Source of the DNA: Xanthomonas translucens pv. cerealis
GTDB taxonomy: Bacteria; Pseudomonadota; Gammaproteobacteria; Xanthomonadales; Xanthomonadaceae
Assembly (NCBI RefSeq): GCF_006838285.1
Contig: NZ_CP038228.1
Coordinates: forward strand, 3,658,001-3,722,000
Length of the DNA: 64,000 nucleotides
Direction: 5' to 3'
Shown: piece after piece, positions 1 through 9,693 of the stretch
Layout of the letters: each line of letters starts with the position of its first letter
How positions within the stretch are numbered: the stretch's first letter is position 1
Program-made: the position numbers and the translations under genes
The notes under the pieces: model-generated
Databases searched by the model: none
What the model saw: the letters and a program-made list of their open reading frames with translations, nothing else
Told to the model about the DNA's origin: nothing

Positions 1-977
1 TCGGCGCCGGCAGCAGGGTGGATGCCAAGGGCAACCTGATCGGCGGCAGCTATCTGGTACAGGGCACGCGCTATAGCGGCATCGGCGCGGCGATGGGCGC
101 GTTCGACACGGCGCTGACCGGATTGGACACCCGCATCGACGCCATCGCCAATTCTGGCGGCGGCCAGGGAGTCAGCATCGGCGGCGGCGACGTAGCGCCC
201 CCCAGCACCGGCACCGGTACCAACGCGGTCGCAGTGGGCTCCGGCGCCACCGCCAATGGCGACAACGGCCTGGCGCTGGGTGCCGAATCGCTGGCCTACG
301 GCCCCAACGACACCGCGATCGGCGCCAACGCCAAGGTCAACGCCGACGGCAGCACCGCGGTCGGCGCCAACGTCCGCATCGCCGCGGTCGCGACCAATGC
401 GGTGGCGGTCGGCGAGAGCGCCAGCGCCTCCGCCGCGTCCGCCACCGCGCTCGGCCAGGGCGCCTCGGCCACCGCCGCCAACGCTGTCGCACTGGGCCAG
501 GGTTCGCTCGCCGACCGCGCCAACACGGTCTCGGTCGGCAGCAGCGGCAACGAGCGCCAGATCGCCAACGTCGCCGCCGGCAGCGCCGGCACCGACGCGG
601 CCAACGTGGCGCAGATGCGTTCTGGCGACAGCGCCACGCTCAGCAGCGCCAACGCCTACACCGACACCCGCGTCACCGCGCTCGACGACAGCTTCAACCA
701 GCTGCGTACCGACACCGAGCATCGCCTGGACGGCATGGACCGGCGCATGGACAAGCTGGGCGCGATGAGCGCGGCGATGCTGAACATGGCGGTCAACGCC
801 GCCGGCACGCAAAGTCCGCGCGGCCGCGTGTCGGCCGGCGCGGGCTTCCAGGGCGGCGAGCAGGCGCTGTCGATCGGCTACGCCAGGAAGATCGGCGCGC
901 GCGCCTCGTTCAGCCTGGGCGGCGCGTTCAGCGGCGGCGAATCCTCTGCCGGCATCGGCGTGGGCGTGGACCTGTGA
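1..977 (+). CDS. Trimeric autotransporter adhesin (XadA/YadA-like), 3' part only
   Basis: This is the C-terminal part of a surface adhesin of the YadA/XadA type, which trimerises in the outer membrane and displays a head and stalk for attachment. The frame is open from the first bases of the window, so the real start lies upstream; the GTG at 18 is only an internal codon. Visible parts are YadA-head-like repeats with recurring AVAVG, ALG and AVGE motifs, a neck-like stretch (NVAAGSAGTDAANVAQM), a short coiled coil around residues 205-245 and a C-terminal anchor of alternating small and hydrophobic residues. The anchor ends in GIGVGVDL, consistent with the four beta-strands per monomer of the type V secretion pore. 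The family assignment is firm. Which of the several XadA paralogues this is cannot be told from a fragment. Confidence 0.9.
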   Translation, partial: GAGSRVDAKGNLIGGSYLVQGTRYSGIGAAMGAFDTALTGLDTRIDAIANSGGGQGVSIGGGDVAPPSTGTGTNAVAVGSGATANGDNGLALGAESLAYGPNDTAIGANAKVNADGSTAVGANVRIAAVATNAVAVGESASASAASATALGQGASATAANAVALGQGSLADRANTVSVGSSGNERQIANVAAGSAGTDAANVAQMRSGDSATLSSANAYTDTRVTALDDSFNQLRTDTEHRLDGMDRRMDKLGAMSAAMLNMAVNAAGTQSPRGRVSAGAGFQGGEQALSIGYARKIGARASFSLGGAFSGGESSAGIGVGVDL

Positions 978-1041
978 TCGCACGCGGCGCGCAACGCGCC
1001 GTGGGTTTCCTCTCTTCCTTCTCCTTTTCCAGGACCTGCCG

Positions 1042-2928
1042 ATGATTTCCTCCGACAAACTCGCCGCTGCCCTTGCCGCCGTCCTTGCCGCCGGCTGCGC
1101 CCACGCCGCCACGCCGGTCATCGGCATGGGTGGCGTGCATGACGCGGTTGCGCAATCCGCGCAGACCGCGAGGCTGGGCCAGCGCTTCATCGTCAAGACC
1201 CGCGACAGCAGCACTCAGGCGCGGCGCCTGCTCGACGGCTCCCTGTCCAGCGCGGTATCGCGCAGCAGCATGCAGCAGGCCAGAACGGCCAGCAACGACC
1301 TGCCGGCGCGCGGTGCGCTCAGCGCCAGGGTGCTGCGCGAGATGGCGGTGCCGGGCTGGCACGTGGTGCAGACCTCGCGCGCCCTCAGCGATAGCGAACG
1401 CGCCGCGTTCATTGCCGAACTCAAGGCCGATCCGTCGGTGCTGTCGGTAGAGGCCGACCGCCTGTACCAAATCCTGGACGACGCCAGCGTGGCCGTGCCG
1501 CAGGCCGCCGCGACGGCGACGGCGACCGCGCCGAACGATCCGGGCTACGCCCAGCTGCAGTGGAACTTCCACAACCCGGTCGGCGGCGTCAACGCCGAGC
1601 AGGCCTGGACCCGCTCCACCGGCAAGGGCGTGGTGGTGGCGGTGATCGACACCGGCGTAGTCAAGGACAACCCGGACCTGGCCGCCAATGTGCTGCCCGG
1701 CTACGACATGATCACCGACCATCGCGTCTCGCGCCGCGACCAGGACGGACGCGCACCGGGCGGTTTCGACCTGGGCGACTGGGTGGACGCCGACTACTGC
1801 GCCGCCCTCGGCGCGCCAGGCAATGCGGCGCGAAGCAGCTCCTGGCACGGCAGCCACGTCTCCGGCACCATCGCCCAGGTCACCAACAACAACCTGGCCA
1901 CCTCCGGCCTGGCCCACGACGCCAAGATCCTGCCGGTACGCGTGCTCGGCGCGTGCGGCGGCTTCGGCAGCGACATCGCCGACGGCATGCTGTGGGCGGC
2001 AGGGCTGCCGGTGGATGGGCTACCAGCCAACCCCAATCCGGCCGAGGTGATCAACATGAGCCTGGGCAGCGGCGGACCGGTAAGCTGCCCGCAGCTGTAC
2101 CAGGACGCGATCGACAAGATCAACGCCGCCGGCAGCATCATCGTGGTCGCCGCCGGCAACGCCAACGCCGATGCCGGCACCTACACCATGTCCTCCTGCA
2201 ACGGCGTGATCAGCGTCGGCGCCACGCGCATCAACGGCGGCCGCGCCAGCTACTCCAGCTACGGCACGCGCGTGGACATCGCTGCGCCGGGCGGCGGCGG
2301 CGAGATCGACGGCAATCCGAACGGCTACATCTTCCAGGTGGTCAATGCCAGTACGCAGGGTCCGACCGGCGACTGGAAGATCGGCGGCATGGCCGGCACC
2401 TCGATGGCCTCGCCGCACGTAGCCGCGGCGGTGGCGATGGTGCAGAGCGTGGCCAAGACCCCGTTCACCTGGAGTGGCATGCGCGACCTGCTGCGCGTCA
2501 GCGCGCGTCCGTTCCCGGTGGCGATCCCGACCAGCACGCCGATCGGCGCCGGCATCCTGGACGTCGACATGCTGTTGCAGATGGCGACGACACCGCCGTG
2601 CGACCCGTCGGACAGCAGCTGCGTTCCGCCGACCAAAACCCTCAGCAACAAGGTCGAACTGCGCAACCTCGGCAGCCAGGGCGGCGACAGGCTGTACAGC
2701 TTCCAGGCCGAAGCCGGCAAGGCGGTGAGCTTCATGACCTTCGGCGGTACCGGCAACGTCGCGCTCTACGCCACGGCCGGCAAGACGCCGACCAGCAGCA
2801 GCTACGACGCGCGCTCGGTGCGTGCCGGCACCACCCAGACGATCCGCATCACTCCGTCCAGCGCAGGCACGTACTACCTGCGCCTGTCCGGCAGCTACAG
2901 CGGCCTGACCCTGGTGGCGCGGCAGTAA
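1042..2928 (+). CDS. Secreted subtilisin-like serine protease (S8 family)
   Basis: A 628-residue extracellular protease. The N-terminus has a signal peptide with a possible lipobox (LAAGC, residues 15-19), then a propeptide of about 140 residues. The S8 catalytic triad is visible: Asp203 in VAVIDTG, His269 in WHGSHVSGT and Ser454 in GTSMASPHVAA. After the catalytic domain (to about residue 515) come a Cys-containing linker and a C-terminal beta domain like the PPC domains of secreted proteases, usually removed on maturation. The start at 1042 follows a purine-rich leader and puts the signal peptide first. The gene is monocistronic and closed by two terminators. Its likely role is extracellular protein degradation; type II export is inferred from the family, not shown. 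Confidence 0.93.
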   Translation: MISSDKLAAALAAVLAAGCAHAATPVIGMGGVHDAVAQSAQTARLGQRFIVKTRDSSTQARRLLDGSLSSAVSRSSMQQARTASNDLPARGALSARVLREMAVPGWHVVQTSRALSDSERAAFIAELKADPSVLSVEADRLYQILDDASVAVPQAAATATATAPNDPGYAQLQWNFHNPVGGVNAEQAWTRSTGKGVVVAVIDTGVVKDNPDLAANVLPGYDMITDHRVSRRDQDGRAPGGFDLGDWVDADYCAALGAPGNAARSSSWHGSHVSGTIAQVTNNNLATSGLAHDAKILPVRVLGACGGFGSDIADGMLWAAGLPVDGLPANPNPAEVINMSLGSGGPVSCPQLYQDAIDKINAAGSIIVVAAGNANADAGTYTMSSCNGVISVGATRINGGRASYSSYGTRVDIAAPGGGGEIDGNPNGYIFQVVNASTQGPTGDWKIGGMAGTSMASPHVAAAVAMVQSVAKTPFTWSGMRDLLRVSARPFPVAIPTSTPIGAGILDVDMLLQMATTPPCDPSDSSCVPPTKTLSNKVELRNLGSQGGDRLYSFQAEAGKAVSFMTFGGTGNVALYATAGKTPTSSSYDARSVRAGTTQTIRITPSSAGTYYLRLSGSYSGLTLVARQ

Positions 2929-2962
2929 GGCAAGCGGCGGCGCCGTTCGCCGCCGCGCCGGC

Positions 2963-2997
2963 GGGCGCGGGAGGGGAATCCTCCCGCGCCCGTTTTC
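2963..2997 (+). terminator. Rho-independent terminator after the S8 protease
   Basis: A perfect 12-bp stem (GGGCGCGGGAGG, 2963-2974, pairing with 2980-2991) with a five-base loop is followed by GTTTTCG. It lies 35 bp past the protease stop codon. Confidence 0.8.
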
Positions 2998-3011
2998 GTG
3001 AGGATCGACCG

Positions 3012-3038
3012 GCCCGCCATACGGCGGGCTGTTTTTTT
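3012..3038 (+). terminator. Second tandem terminator after the S8 protease
   Basis: A stem GCCCGCC/GGCGGGC with a four-base loop is followed by TG and seven T residues. It is a stronger canonical terminator than the one 15 bp upstream and separates the protease from the convergent ankyrin gene. Confidence 0.85.
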
Positions 3039-3097
3039 GACGGGGTGGCGAAAGCGAGCGACGCCATGCGATCACGGCAACGCGCAGACAGCCGCCG

Positions 3098-6000
3098 TCA
3101 GCGGCCTTCGCGCAGGAACCGAGCCATCGACGACACGCCCGGCAGCGCCGGCTGGAACTGCCCGGCGACATCGACGAAGCCGCGCATCACCGCGATCTCG
3201 CGCGGCGGGCGGTTCAAGGTGTCGCGCAGGTCCGGATCGGCACCGGCGCGCAGCAGGCGCTGCACCAGCAGCGGCAGGCCATGCAGCGCGGCCAGGTGCA
3301 GCGGGCCGAAGCCGCGCGGGTCCTGCACATCCACGCTCACGTCTTCGTCAAGCAGCCGCTCCACCCCGGCCAGCACCACCGGCTCTTCGCAGGCGGTACC
3401 CGGCTCGGCGCGCGCGCCGAGCAGCAATAGCAGCGGAGTCACCCCGCCGGCGGCGCTACGGTCGGCTTCGGCGCCGGCCAGCAGCAAGGTGTCCAGCAGC
3501 GCCAGCAGGCGCGACTTGTCGCGCGCAGTGAAGCCATACAGTGCGGCGCAGTGCAGCGGCGCCAGCTGTTGCGCGTCGCCGGCATGCACGTCGGCGCCGG
3601 CCGCCAGCAGGCGTGCGGCGATGTCCGGCAGGCCCAGCGCACAAGCCAGCATCAGCACGGTGACGCTGCCGGGCAGGCGGTGTTCGATCTGCGCGCCGGC
3701 GGCCAGCAGCGCGGCGACGATGTCGGTCTGGCGCATGCTCACCGCCGCCGACAACGGCGTGGCGCCGCTGCCCGCGGCGTGCTGCAGGTTGGCGCCGCGC
3801 GCCAGCAGCAGGTCCACCGCCGCGGCATGGCCTCCCCCGGCGGCGCGCAACAGCGCGGTGCAGCCCTGCGCATCGATCGCGTCCACCGGCAAGCCGAGGT
3901 CGATCAGGCGGCGGATCGCGTCGGCGTCGCCGACCATCGCCGCGGCCGGCAGGTCGGCCTCGCGCAGCGCGCGCCGCGGCAACGGCCAGATCCGCCAGTC
4001 CAGCAAGTCGGCCAGGTCGCGGCGGCCGCTGGCCAGGGCCACGCCCAGGGGGGTCTGGCCGTCGGCCGCGCGCGCCTCCGGCGAGGCGCCCTGCTGAATC
4101 AGCAGCTTCAGCGAGGCCTCGCGGCCCAGCGCGGCAGCCAAGTGCAACGCGGTCATGCCGTGGCTGTCGCGCGCCTCGCGGTCGGCGCCGCGTTCCAGCA
4201 GTTGCAATTGCAGGCGCAGCCAGCCCAGGCGCACCGCCAGCGATAGCGGCGGATCACCGGCCGGCGACGGCGCGAACGGGTCGGCGCCGCGTTCGAGCAG
4301 TTCCAGCGCGAACTGCTCCAGCGCGCGCGAGGCGTGGTCGTGCTGCGCGCAGGCGGCGAGCAGCCGGGTCAGGCCGCCGCGCCCGGCCGGCGACACGCCC
4401 TGGCGCAGCATCGCCTGCAGGCTGGGCACCGCTTCCACGCCGCGCGACAACAGCGCGAACATCGGCGTATCGCCGCAGGCGTCGAGCACTTCCGGCGCGG
4501 CGCCATGCGCCAGCAGCCACTCCACCGCCTGCGGGTTCAGCGCCAGAGGCGGATCGTGCAGCAGCGCGCCCAGTTCCTCGGCCGCGCACAGCCGCGCCAA
4601 CGCCGCCAGGCCATCGCGCTGGCCCAGTTGCAGGCCTTCGCGCAGCAGTTCCAGTGGCGGCCGATCCGGCAGGCTGGCGCTGCCGACCTCGCCCTGGCCG
4701 TCGCTGACCGCGGCCGGCAGCGGGTAGTCCGGGTCCAGCGCGGACACGATCGCCCAGCGCCCGGCCTCGGCGGCCAGATCGACCGCGCGGCGTCCGCTCT
4801 GGTCCGGCTGCGCGGCCGCGATACCCAGTTCCAGCAGGCGCCGGATCAGCCCCGGCGAGACCTGGTCGGCGGTGCAGGCCAGCAGCACCGCGTTGCGGCC
4901 GTCGCCATCGACGGCGGTGAGGTCGGGCTTGTGCGGCAGCAGGTGTTCCAGCACCGCAACGCGGCCATGCCGCGCGGCTTCCAGCCACGGCGTGCGGCCC
5001 AAGGCATCGCGCGCTTCCAGGTTGGCGCCGGCGCCGAGCAGCGCATCGACGATCTGCACATGCCCGGCCTGCGCCGCCTCGTGCAAGGCGCTGCGGCGCT
5101 GGCGATCGCGCGCATCGACCCGCGCCTTGTGCTTGAGCAGCATCTGCACGCCGGCTGGATCGTCTTCCTCGGTACCGGCCGCGGCCAGCAGCACCGGGCT
5201 GCCCTCGGCCGGCTCGGGCTTGGCGCCGCGCTCGAGCAGGAACTTGCCCATACGCCAGTTGCCGACGTGGCAGGCCACCGCCAGCGGGGTCAGGCCGTCG
5301 CGGTTCAGCGCGTCCAGCTCGGCCGCGGCATCGCGCAGCAAGGCCGCCACGCCCGGATCGGAACTGCGCGCGGCGTGGTGCAGCGGCGTGTTGCCGTCGC
5401 TGTCGCTGGCGCGCGGATCGGCGCCGTTGGCGAGCAGGGTCATCACCGCCTCGGGGCGGCCGTGCCAGCTGTCGCGGGTGGCGGCCAGCAGCGGGGTCAT
5501 GCCCAGGTGCGGCTGGTTGACGTCCACCCCGCGCACGATCAGCTCGCGCAGCAAGCGCAGGTCCGGCAACACCGCGGCCAGCACCGGCAGGCTGCGCTGG
5601 TCGCGCCACTCCGGTGCCGGCAGTGCATGCGGGTCGGCACCGGACTGCAGCAGCTGCAGGGCGCGATCGACGCGGCCGCCGCGCGCGGCGGCGTACAGCG
5701 CCGCATGCAGTTCGTCCGCGGCCGGCGGCACTTCATCCGCACGCGGCGCGGAGGCCGCGCTCAGTTCGGCGAACAAGTCCGCAGAGGTGGCCCGCACCGG
5801 CAGCGGCAGCGCCTGCGGCGGCGCCACGCGCTGCAGCAGGGCATGCAGCAACGGCGACAGCAGCGCATAGGCCAGCGCCAGCGGCCAGCGCGCCGCTGCG
5901 GCCAGCAGCCCGGGCCAGGCCAGCAGCACGCCGACCCCGGCCAGCAGCAACACCAGCGCCGCCACTGCCAGGCCGCGCCAGGCCTGCACGTCCTGCTGCG

Positions 6001-6418
6001 CCAGCGCCTGCCAGCGCGCGCCCAGCGCGCCGCCCTCGCATTCGCCTCCGTGCCACAGCGGCCAGGTCCGCCACAGCCCGAGCAGCGCCGCGCTGGCGGC
6101 CACGCTCAACGCCAGCGCCGCGGCCAGGCTGCCGCTGTCGTGCAGCGCCGCCAGCGGCCACGCCACCAGCAGCGCGACCAGGCCCAGTCCGCCGGCCCAC
6201 AACGCCAGCAACGGCAACAGTTCGCGGCCCAGCGCCTGCACGCTGGCCGGCCGCGGCCGGTTGCCGCGGGACCAGGACAGCGCCAGCGCGAACGCCGGTT
6301 GCGCCAGCCACGCGCCCAGCGCCGCGGCCAGCGGGCCGAACCCGGCGAGCAGCGCCAGCAGCACGCCCAGCGCCGCGGCGATCCAGGGAGCGCGCGCGCG
6401 GAAGGGGGATTCAGTCAT
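3098..6418 (-). CDS. Membrane-anchored ankyrin-repeat protein
   Basis: A 1106-residue protein with two parts. The first ~190 residues contain about five or six strongly hydrophobic segments, enough to place it in the inner membrane. From about residue 225 to 1090 there is a long run of ankyrin repeats with the GxTPLhxAA and LLxxGAdp signatures recurring (for example [33 protein letters not shown]). Ankyrin solenoids bind proteins, so a cytoplasmic scaffold or regulatory role is plausible, but no partner is evident. The start codon lies inside the last codons of the ycgL-like gene upstream (8-bp overlap), so the two are probably translationally coupled. No enzymatic domain is seen. Confidence 0.88.
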   Translation of the reverse strand: MTESPFRARAPWIAAALGVLLALLAGFGPLAAALGAWLAQPAFALALSWSRGNRPRPASVQALGRELLPLLALWAGGLGLVALLVAWPLAALHDSGSLAAALALSVAASAALLGLWRTWPLWHGGECEGGALGARWQALAQQDVQAWRGLAVAALVLLLAGVGVLLAWPGLLAAAARWPLALAYALLSPLLHALLQRVAPPQALPLPVRATSADLFAELSAASAPRADEVPPAADELHAALYAAARGGRVDRALQLLQSGADPHALPAPEWRDQRSLPVLAAVLPDLRLLRELIVRGVDVNQPHLGMTPLLAATRDSWHGRPEAVMTLLANGADPRASDSDGNTPLHHAARSSDPGVAALLRDAAAELDALNRDGLTPLAVACHVGNWRMGKFLLERGAKPEPAEGSPVLLAAAGTEEDDPAGVQMLLKHKARVDARDRQRRSALHEAAQAGHVQIVDALLGAGANLEARDALGRTPWLEAARHGRVAVLEHLLPHKPDLTAVDGDGRNAVLLACTADQVSPGLIRRLLELGIAAAQPDQSGRRAVDLAAEAGRWAIVSALDPDYPLPAAVSDGQGEVGSASLPDRPPLELLREGLQLGQRDGLAALARLCAAEELGALLHDPPLALNPQAVEWLLAHGAAPEVLDACGDTPMFALLSRGVEAVPSLQAMLRQGVSPAGRGGLTRLLAACAQHDHASRALEQFALELLERGADPFAPSPAGDPPLSLAVRLGWLRLQLQLLERGADREARDSHGMTALHLAAALGREASLKLLIQQGASPEARAADGQTPLGVALASGRRDLADLLDWRIWPLPRRALREADLPAAAMVGDADAIRRLIDLGLPVDAIDAQGCTALLRAAGGGHAAAVDLLLARGANLQHAAGSGATPLSAAVSMRQTDIVAALLAAGAQIEHRLPGSVTVLMLACALGLPDIAARLLAAGADVHAGDAQQLAPLHCAALYGFTARDKSRLLALLDTLLLAGAEADRSAAGGVTPLLLLLGARAEPGTACEEPVVLAGVERLLDEDVSVDVQDPRGFGPLHLAALHGLPLLVQRLLRAGADPDLRDTLNRPPREIAVMRGFVDVAGQFQPALPGVSSMARFLREGR

Positions 6419-6671
6419 CGTGTCGATCGGTCCGGCCGTCGGGCAGCGGCGGCAATTGCAGGTGGAAGCCGCAGCCGACCAGGTTCGCGCGGACCGCCGC
6501 AGGGTCGGTCCGGGCCAGGGTGCGCTCGGCGGTCAACGCCACTTCCAGAACGAACAGCAGCGGCTGCAACGACGCCAGCAGCGACTGCGGCAGACAGGCG
6601 AAGTCGTCGCGCGCAGCGAGGTACAGATAGGTATCCGGCTTGCGTTGGCTTTTGTAGACGTAGGCTTGCAT
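6411..6671 (-). CDS. YcgL domain-containing protein
   Basis: An 86-residue protein of the YcgL family, recognised from its start ([19 protein letters not shown]) and the GFHLQLPP motif near the end. YcgL proteins are small, widespread in gammaproteobacteria and of unknown biochemical function. The ATG at 6671 is chosen because family members begin exactly with MQAYVYKS; a longer reading to 6755 adds 28 unrelated residues. The stop codon overlaps the start of the downstream ankyrin gene. Confidence 0.88.
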   Translation of the reverse strand: MQAYVYKSQRKPDTYLYLAARDDFACLPQSLLASLQPLLFVLEVALTAERTLARTDPAAVRANLVGCGFHLQLPPLPDGRTDRHDD

Positions 6672-6890
6672 GCGCGTGGCGTGCGCCTGGCGTGGAAAGG
6701 CAAGCGATTGTGGAGGAAATGCGCCAGCGGCGAAAGCGCGCGCGCTGCACGGCATTTACAAATTTACGCGCCGTGCCTGTTCACGTTCAGCGTGGGCGCG
6801 CGCTTCACGGTAGTGCGGAGCGCATCGATATACTCCTGCGACCGATCCTTTCCGGAATATCGCGTGACCGCAGCGTCCCCGTCGCCCCGC

Positions 6891-8090
6891 ATGGCCCCCG
6901 TCGCAATTCGTGCGTATACCGCGACCACCGCGCTTGGCAGCGGATTGCAGGCGCAGGCCACGGCCTTGCGCGACAACCGCAGCGGCCTGCGCCGCAACGA
7001 CTTCGGCGCGCAGCCGCTGCCCTGCTGGATCGGCCGCGTGGACGCGCTGGAGACGTTGCCGCTGCCGCCGGCGCTGGCCGCATGGGAATGCCGCAACAAC
7101 CGCCTGGCCTGGCTGGCGCTGCAGCAGGACGGCATGTTCGCGGCGGTGGCCGCTGCCGCGCAGCGCCACGGCGCCGAGCGCGTGGCGGTGGTGATCGGCA
7201 CGTCCACCGCCAGCATCGGCGCCAGCGAAGAGGCCTATGCCCGGCTCGAACAACACGCCGAGGGCATGCGTTTTCCTGCCGACCTGAACCGTCCGATCGT
7301 GCATACGCCGCATTCGCCGGGCTATTTCGTGCGCCGTGCTACCGGCCTGCGCGGCCCGTGCGTCACCGTCGCCACCGCCTGCTCGTCCAGCGCCAAGGTG
7401 TTCGCGCAGGCGGCGCGGTTGATCGCCGCCGGGGTGGTGGATGCGGCCCTGGTCGGCGGCGTGGACACGCTGTGCGGCAGCGTGCTGTTCGGCTTCAATT
7501 CGCTGCAAGTGGTGTCGCCGGAGCCGTGCCGGCCGTTCGACGTGCGCCGGATCGGGTTGTCGCTGGGCGAAGCCGGCGGCTACGCGCTGCTGGAGCGCGC
7601 CGATGTGGACGCCGCGCCGCCGGCGCTGGCCCTGCTGTGCGGCTACGGCGAATCCAGCGACGCGCACCACATGTCCACACCGCACCCGCAGGGCCTGGGC
7701 GCGCGCCTGGCGATGGACGGGGCGTTGCGCCGCGCAGGCGTGGACGCTGCCGAGGTCGGCTACCTGAACCTGCACGGCACCGCCACCCCGGCCAACGACA
7801 GCGTCGAGGCCGGCGCGGTCGCCGCACTGTTCCCGGCCACCCTGCATGCCAGTTCGACCAAGGCCTGGACCGGGCATACGCTGGGTGCGGCAGGCATCGT
7901 CGATTCGGTGTTCGCACTGCTGGCGCTGCGCGACGGCCTGCTCCCCGGCACCCTCAACAGCGAACAACCCGATCCCGAATGCGGCCCGCAGATCCGCTTC
8001 GCCACTGCCCACGCACAGGTCCGTTACGCGATGAACAATTCCTTCGGCTTCGGCGGCAACAATTGCTCGCTGCTGTTCGGCCGCGCATGA
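6891..8090 (+). CDS. Beta-ketoacyl-ACP synthase of the xanthomonadin cluster
   Basis: A FabF/ApeO-like condensing enzyme of 399 residues that should elongate the ACP-bound polyene chain. The thiolase-fold Cys-His-His triad is intact: Cys164 in ATACSSS, His295 in NLHGTATPAND and His329 in WTGHTLGAAG, with a glycine-rich NNSFGFGGNN near the C-terminus. It is the first gene of a rightward operon in which every following gene overlaps its predecessor by ATGA, which implies coupled translation. The ATG at 6891 is used; an in-frame GTG at 6864 with a GGA-type Shine-Dalgarno is a fair alternative. Assignment to pigment synthesis rests on the surrounding aryl polyene gene set. Confidence 0.9.
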   Translation: MAPVAIRAYTATTALGSGLQAQATALRDNRSGLRRNDFGAQPLPCWIGRVDALETLPLPPALAAWECRNNRLAWLALQQDGMFAAVAAAAQRHGAERVAVVIGTSTASIGASEEAYARLEQHAEGMRFPADLNRPIVHTPHSPGYFVRRATGLRGPCVTVATACSSSAKVFAQAARLIAAGVVDAALVGGVDTLCGSVLFGFNSLQVVSPEPCRPFDVRRIGLSLGEAGGYALLERADVDAAPPALALLCGYGESSDAHHMSTPHPQGLGARLAMDGALRRAGVDAAEVGYLNLHGTATPANDSVEAGAVAALFPATLHASSTKAWTGHTLGAAGIVDSVFALLALRDGLLPGTLNSEQPDPECGPQIRFATAHAQVRYAMNNSFGFGGNNCSLLFGRA

Positions 8091-8875
8091 GCACGCCGAT
8101 GTTGACCGCGACCATCGAAGGCATCGGTTTCTGGGCCGCCGGCCTGCCCAATTGGGCCGCCGCGCACGCCTTCGCCACCGGCCGCGGCGGCATCGTGGAT
8201 ACCCCGCCGCGGCCGGCCTCGCAACTGCTGGCCCCCAACGAGCGGCGGCGCGCGCCGGACACGGTGGCGGTGTCGCTGGAAGTGGCGCTGGCCGCGTGCC
8301 AGGACGCCGGCCGCGATCCGGCCACGCTGCCATCCGTGTTCACCTCCACCCACGGCGACGTGGCGATCACCGACTACATGTGCACCACCCTGGCCAGCGA
8401 TCCGCTGGCCATCTCGCCGACCAAGTTCCACAACTCGGTGCACAACGCCGCCGCCGGCTACTGGACCATCGGCGCCGGCGCCACCGCGGCGGCGACCGCG
8501 ATCAGCGCGCACCGCGCCAGCTTCGCGCAGGGCCTGCTGGAAGCGCTGTCGCAACTGGCCGCCGGCGAGGCGGCGGTGCTGCTGGCTGCCTACGACAGCC
8601 GCTCGACCGGTCCGCTCGCACGCGTTTCGCAAAGCGACAGCCTGCTCGGCGCCGCGCTGGTGCTCGGCGCCGCGGCGCTGCCCGGCAAGCCGCGCCTGCG
8701 CGTGCGCCTGGCCGACGGCGACGCGGCCGCCGGCGACGGCGCGCTGGCGCGGCATGCCGCCGGCAACGCAATGGCGCCGATGCTGGTGCTGTTCGACGCA
8801 CTGGCCGCCGGCGCCGCCGGCTGCACCCTGGACGCCGGCGGCGGCCGCTGCCTGCACGTGGACCTGCAGGCATGA
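8087..8875 (+). CDS. Chain-length-factor-like beta-ketoacyl synthase
   Basis: A 262-residue protein with the N-terminal beta-ketoacyl synthase fold. It lacks the active-site cysteine: the corresponding region reads HNSVHNAAAGYWTIG. In aryl polyene systems such proteins (ApeC type) form a heterodimer with the active ketosynthase and influence chain length. Its position directly after the active ketosynthase, overlapping it by four bases, supports that pairing. It is shorter than a full ketosynthase, as usual for this family. Confidence 0.85.
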   Translation: MSTPMLTATIEGIGFWAAGLPNWAAAHAFATGRGGIVDTPPRPASQLLAPNERRRAPDTVAVSLEVALAACQDAGRDPATLPSVFTSTHGDVAITDYMCTTLASDPLAISPTKFHNSVHNAAAGYWTIGAGATAAATAISAHRASFAQGLLEALSQLAAGEAAVLLAAYDSRSTGPLARVSQSDSLLGAALVLGAAALPGKPRLRVRLADGDAAAGDGALARHAAGNAMAPMLVLFDALAAGAAGCTLDAGGGRCLHVDLQA

Positions 8876-9693
8876 GCCGGATCGCGCTGAGCGCCGCCGA
8901 TGCCGCAATCCTGATCCCGGCGCTGAACGAATCGCTGCGCATCCGCGAGGTGGTCAGCGACGCGCTGGCGCACTGCCCGCGGGTGATCGTGGTCGACGAC
9001 GGCTCCGACGACGGCACCAGCGACTGCATCGCCGACTTGCCGTTGACCCTGATCCGCCATCCGCAGCGGCGCGGCAAGGGCGCCGCGCTGCGCAGCGGCT
9101 TCGCCGAGGCGCAGCGCCAGGGCGCACGCGCGGTGATGACCATGGACGGCGACGGCCAGCACAGCGCCGCCGATTTTCCGCGCCTGCTGGCCGCGGCCAA
9201 TCGCCACCCCGGCTGCGTGATCGTCGGCGCACGCCTGCGCAAGCGCGCCATCCAGCCGACCATCCGCCGCATCGGCAACGACTTCGGCGACTGGGGCATC
9301 GCCTGGGCCTGCGGCTTCCGCCTGATCGACAGCCAGAGCGGGCAGCGCCTGTATCCGCAGGCGGTGTACACCCTGCCCGACGTGCCCGGGGAAGGCTTCG
9401 TGTTCGAGGCGCAGCTGCTGATCTCCGCCGCGCGCCAGGCCGGCGCGCGCGTGGTCGCGGTACCGATCCAGACGCGCTACGCCAATCAGACGCCCGGCAG
9501 TTTCCGCAAGAGCCATTTCCGCCTGGTGCGCGATCTGTGGAAAATCACCTCGCACGTCATCGCGCAGGTCTGGCAGTACGGCCATGTGCTGCGCGAATAC
9601 CGCCGCGCCCGCGCCAACCCGGTGCTGATCGACGACAGCGCCGGCGAGTTCACGGCGCGGCCCACCCCTTTCGACAAGCAAGAGACGACATGA
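8872..9693 (+). CDS. Family 2 glycosyltransferase of the pigment cluster
   Basis: A 273-residue GT2 enzyme with the nucleotide-sugar site IPALNES...VIVVDDGSDDGT and the metal-binding DGDGQH motif. There is no clear membrane anchor, unlike dolichyl-phosphate mannose synthases with C-terminal helices. Within the pigment operon it probably modifies the polyene or its lipid carrier; the sugar donor and acceptor cannot be read from the sequence. ATGA overlaps with both neighbours indicate one polycistronic unit. Confidence 0.85.
   Translation: MSRIALSAADAAILIPALNESLRIREVVSDALAHCPRVIVVDDGSDDGTSDCIADLPLTLIRHPQRRGKGAALRSGFAEAQRQGARAVMTMDGDGQHSAADFPRLLAAANRHPGCVIVGARLRKRAIQPTIRRIGNDFGDWGIAWACGFRLIDSQSGQRLYPQAVYTLPDVPGEGFVFEAQLLISAARQAGARVVAVPIQTRYANQTPGSFRKSHFRLVRDLWKITSHVIAQVWQYGHVLREYRRARANPVLIDDSAGEFTARPTPFDKQETT

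Noticed and set aside
1560..4097. An 845-codon plus-strand open frame across the S8 protease and the end of the ankyrin gene
   Set aside because: It is arginine- and glutamine-rich, has no domain and lies in a third frame of two clearly real genes; GC-rich DNA readily gives such shadows.
4334..8875. A 1513-codon plus-strand frame antisense to the ankyrin gene and running into the ketosynthase genes
   Set aside because: Only its last part, from 8087, is a real gene. The rest is the antisense shadow of the ankyrin repeats.
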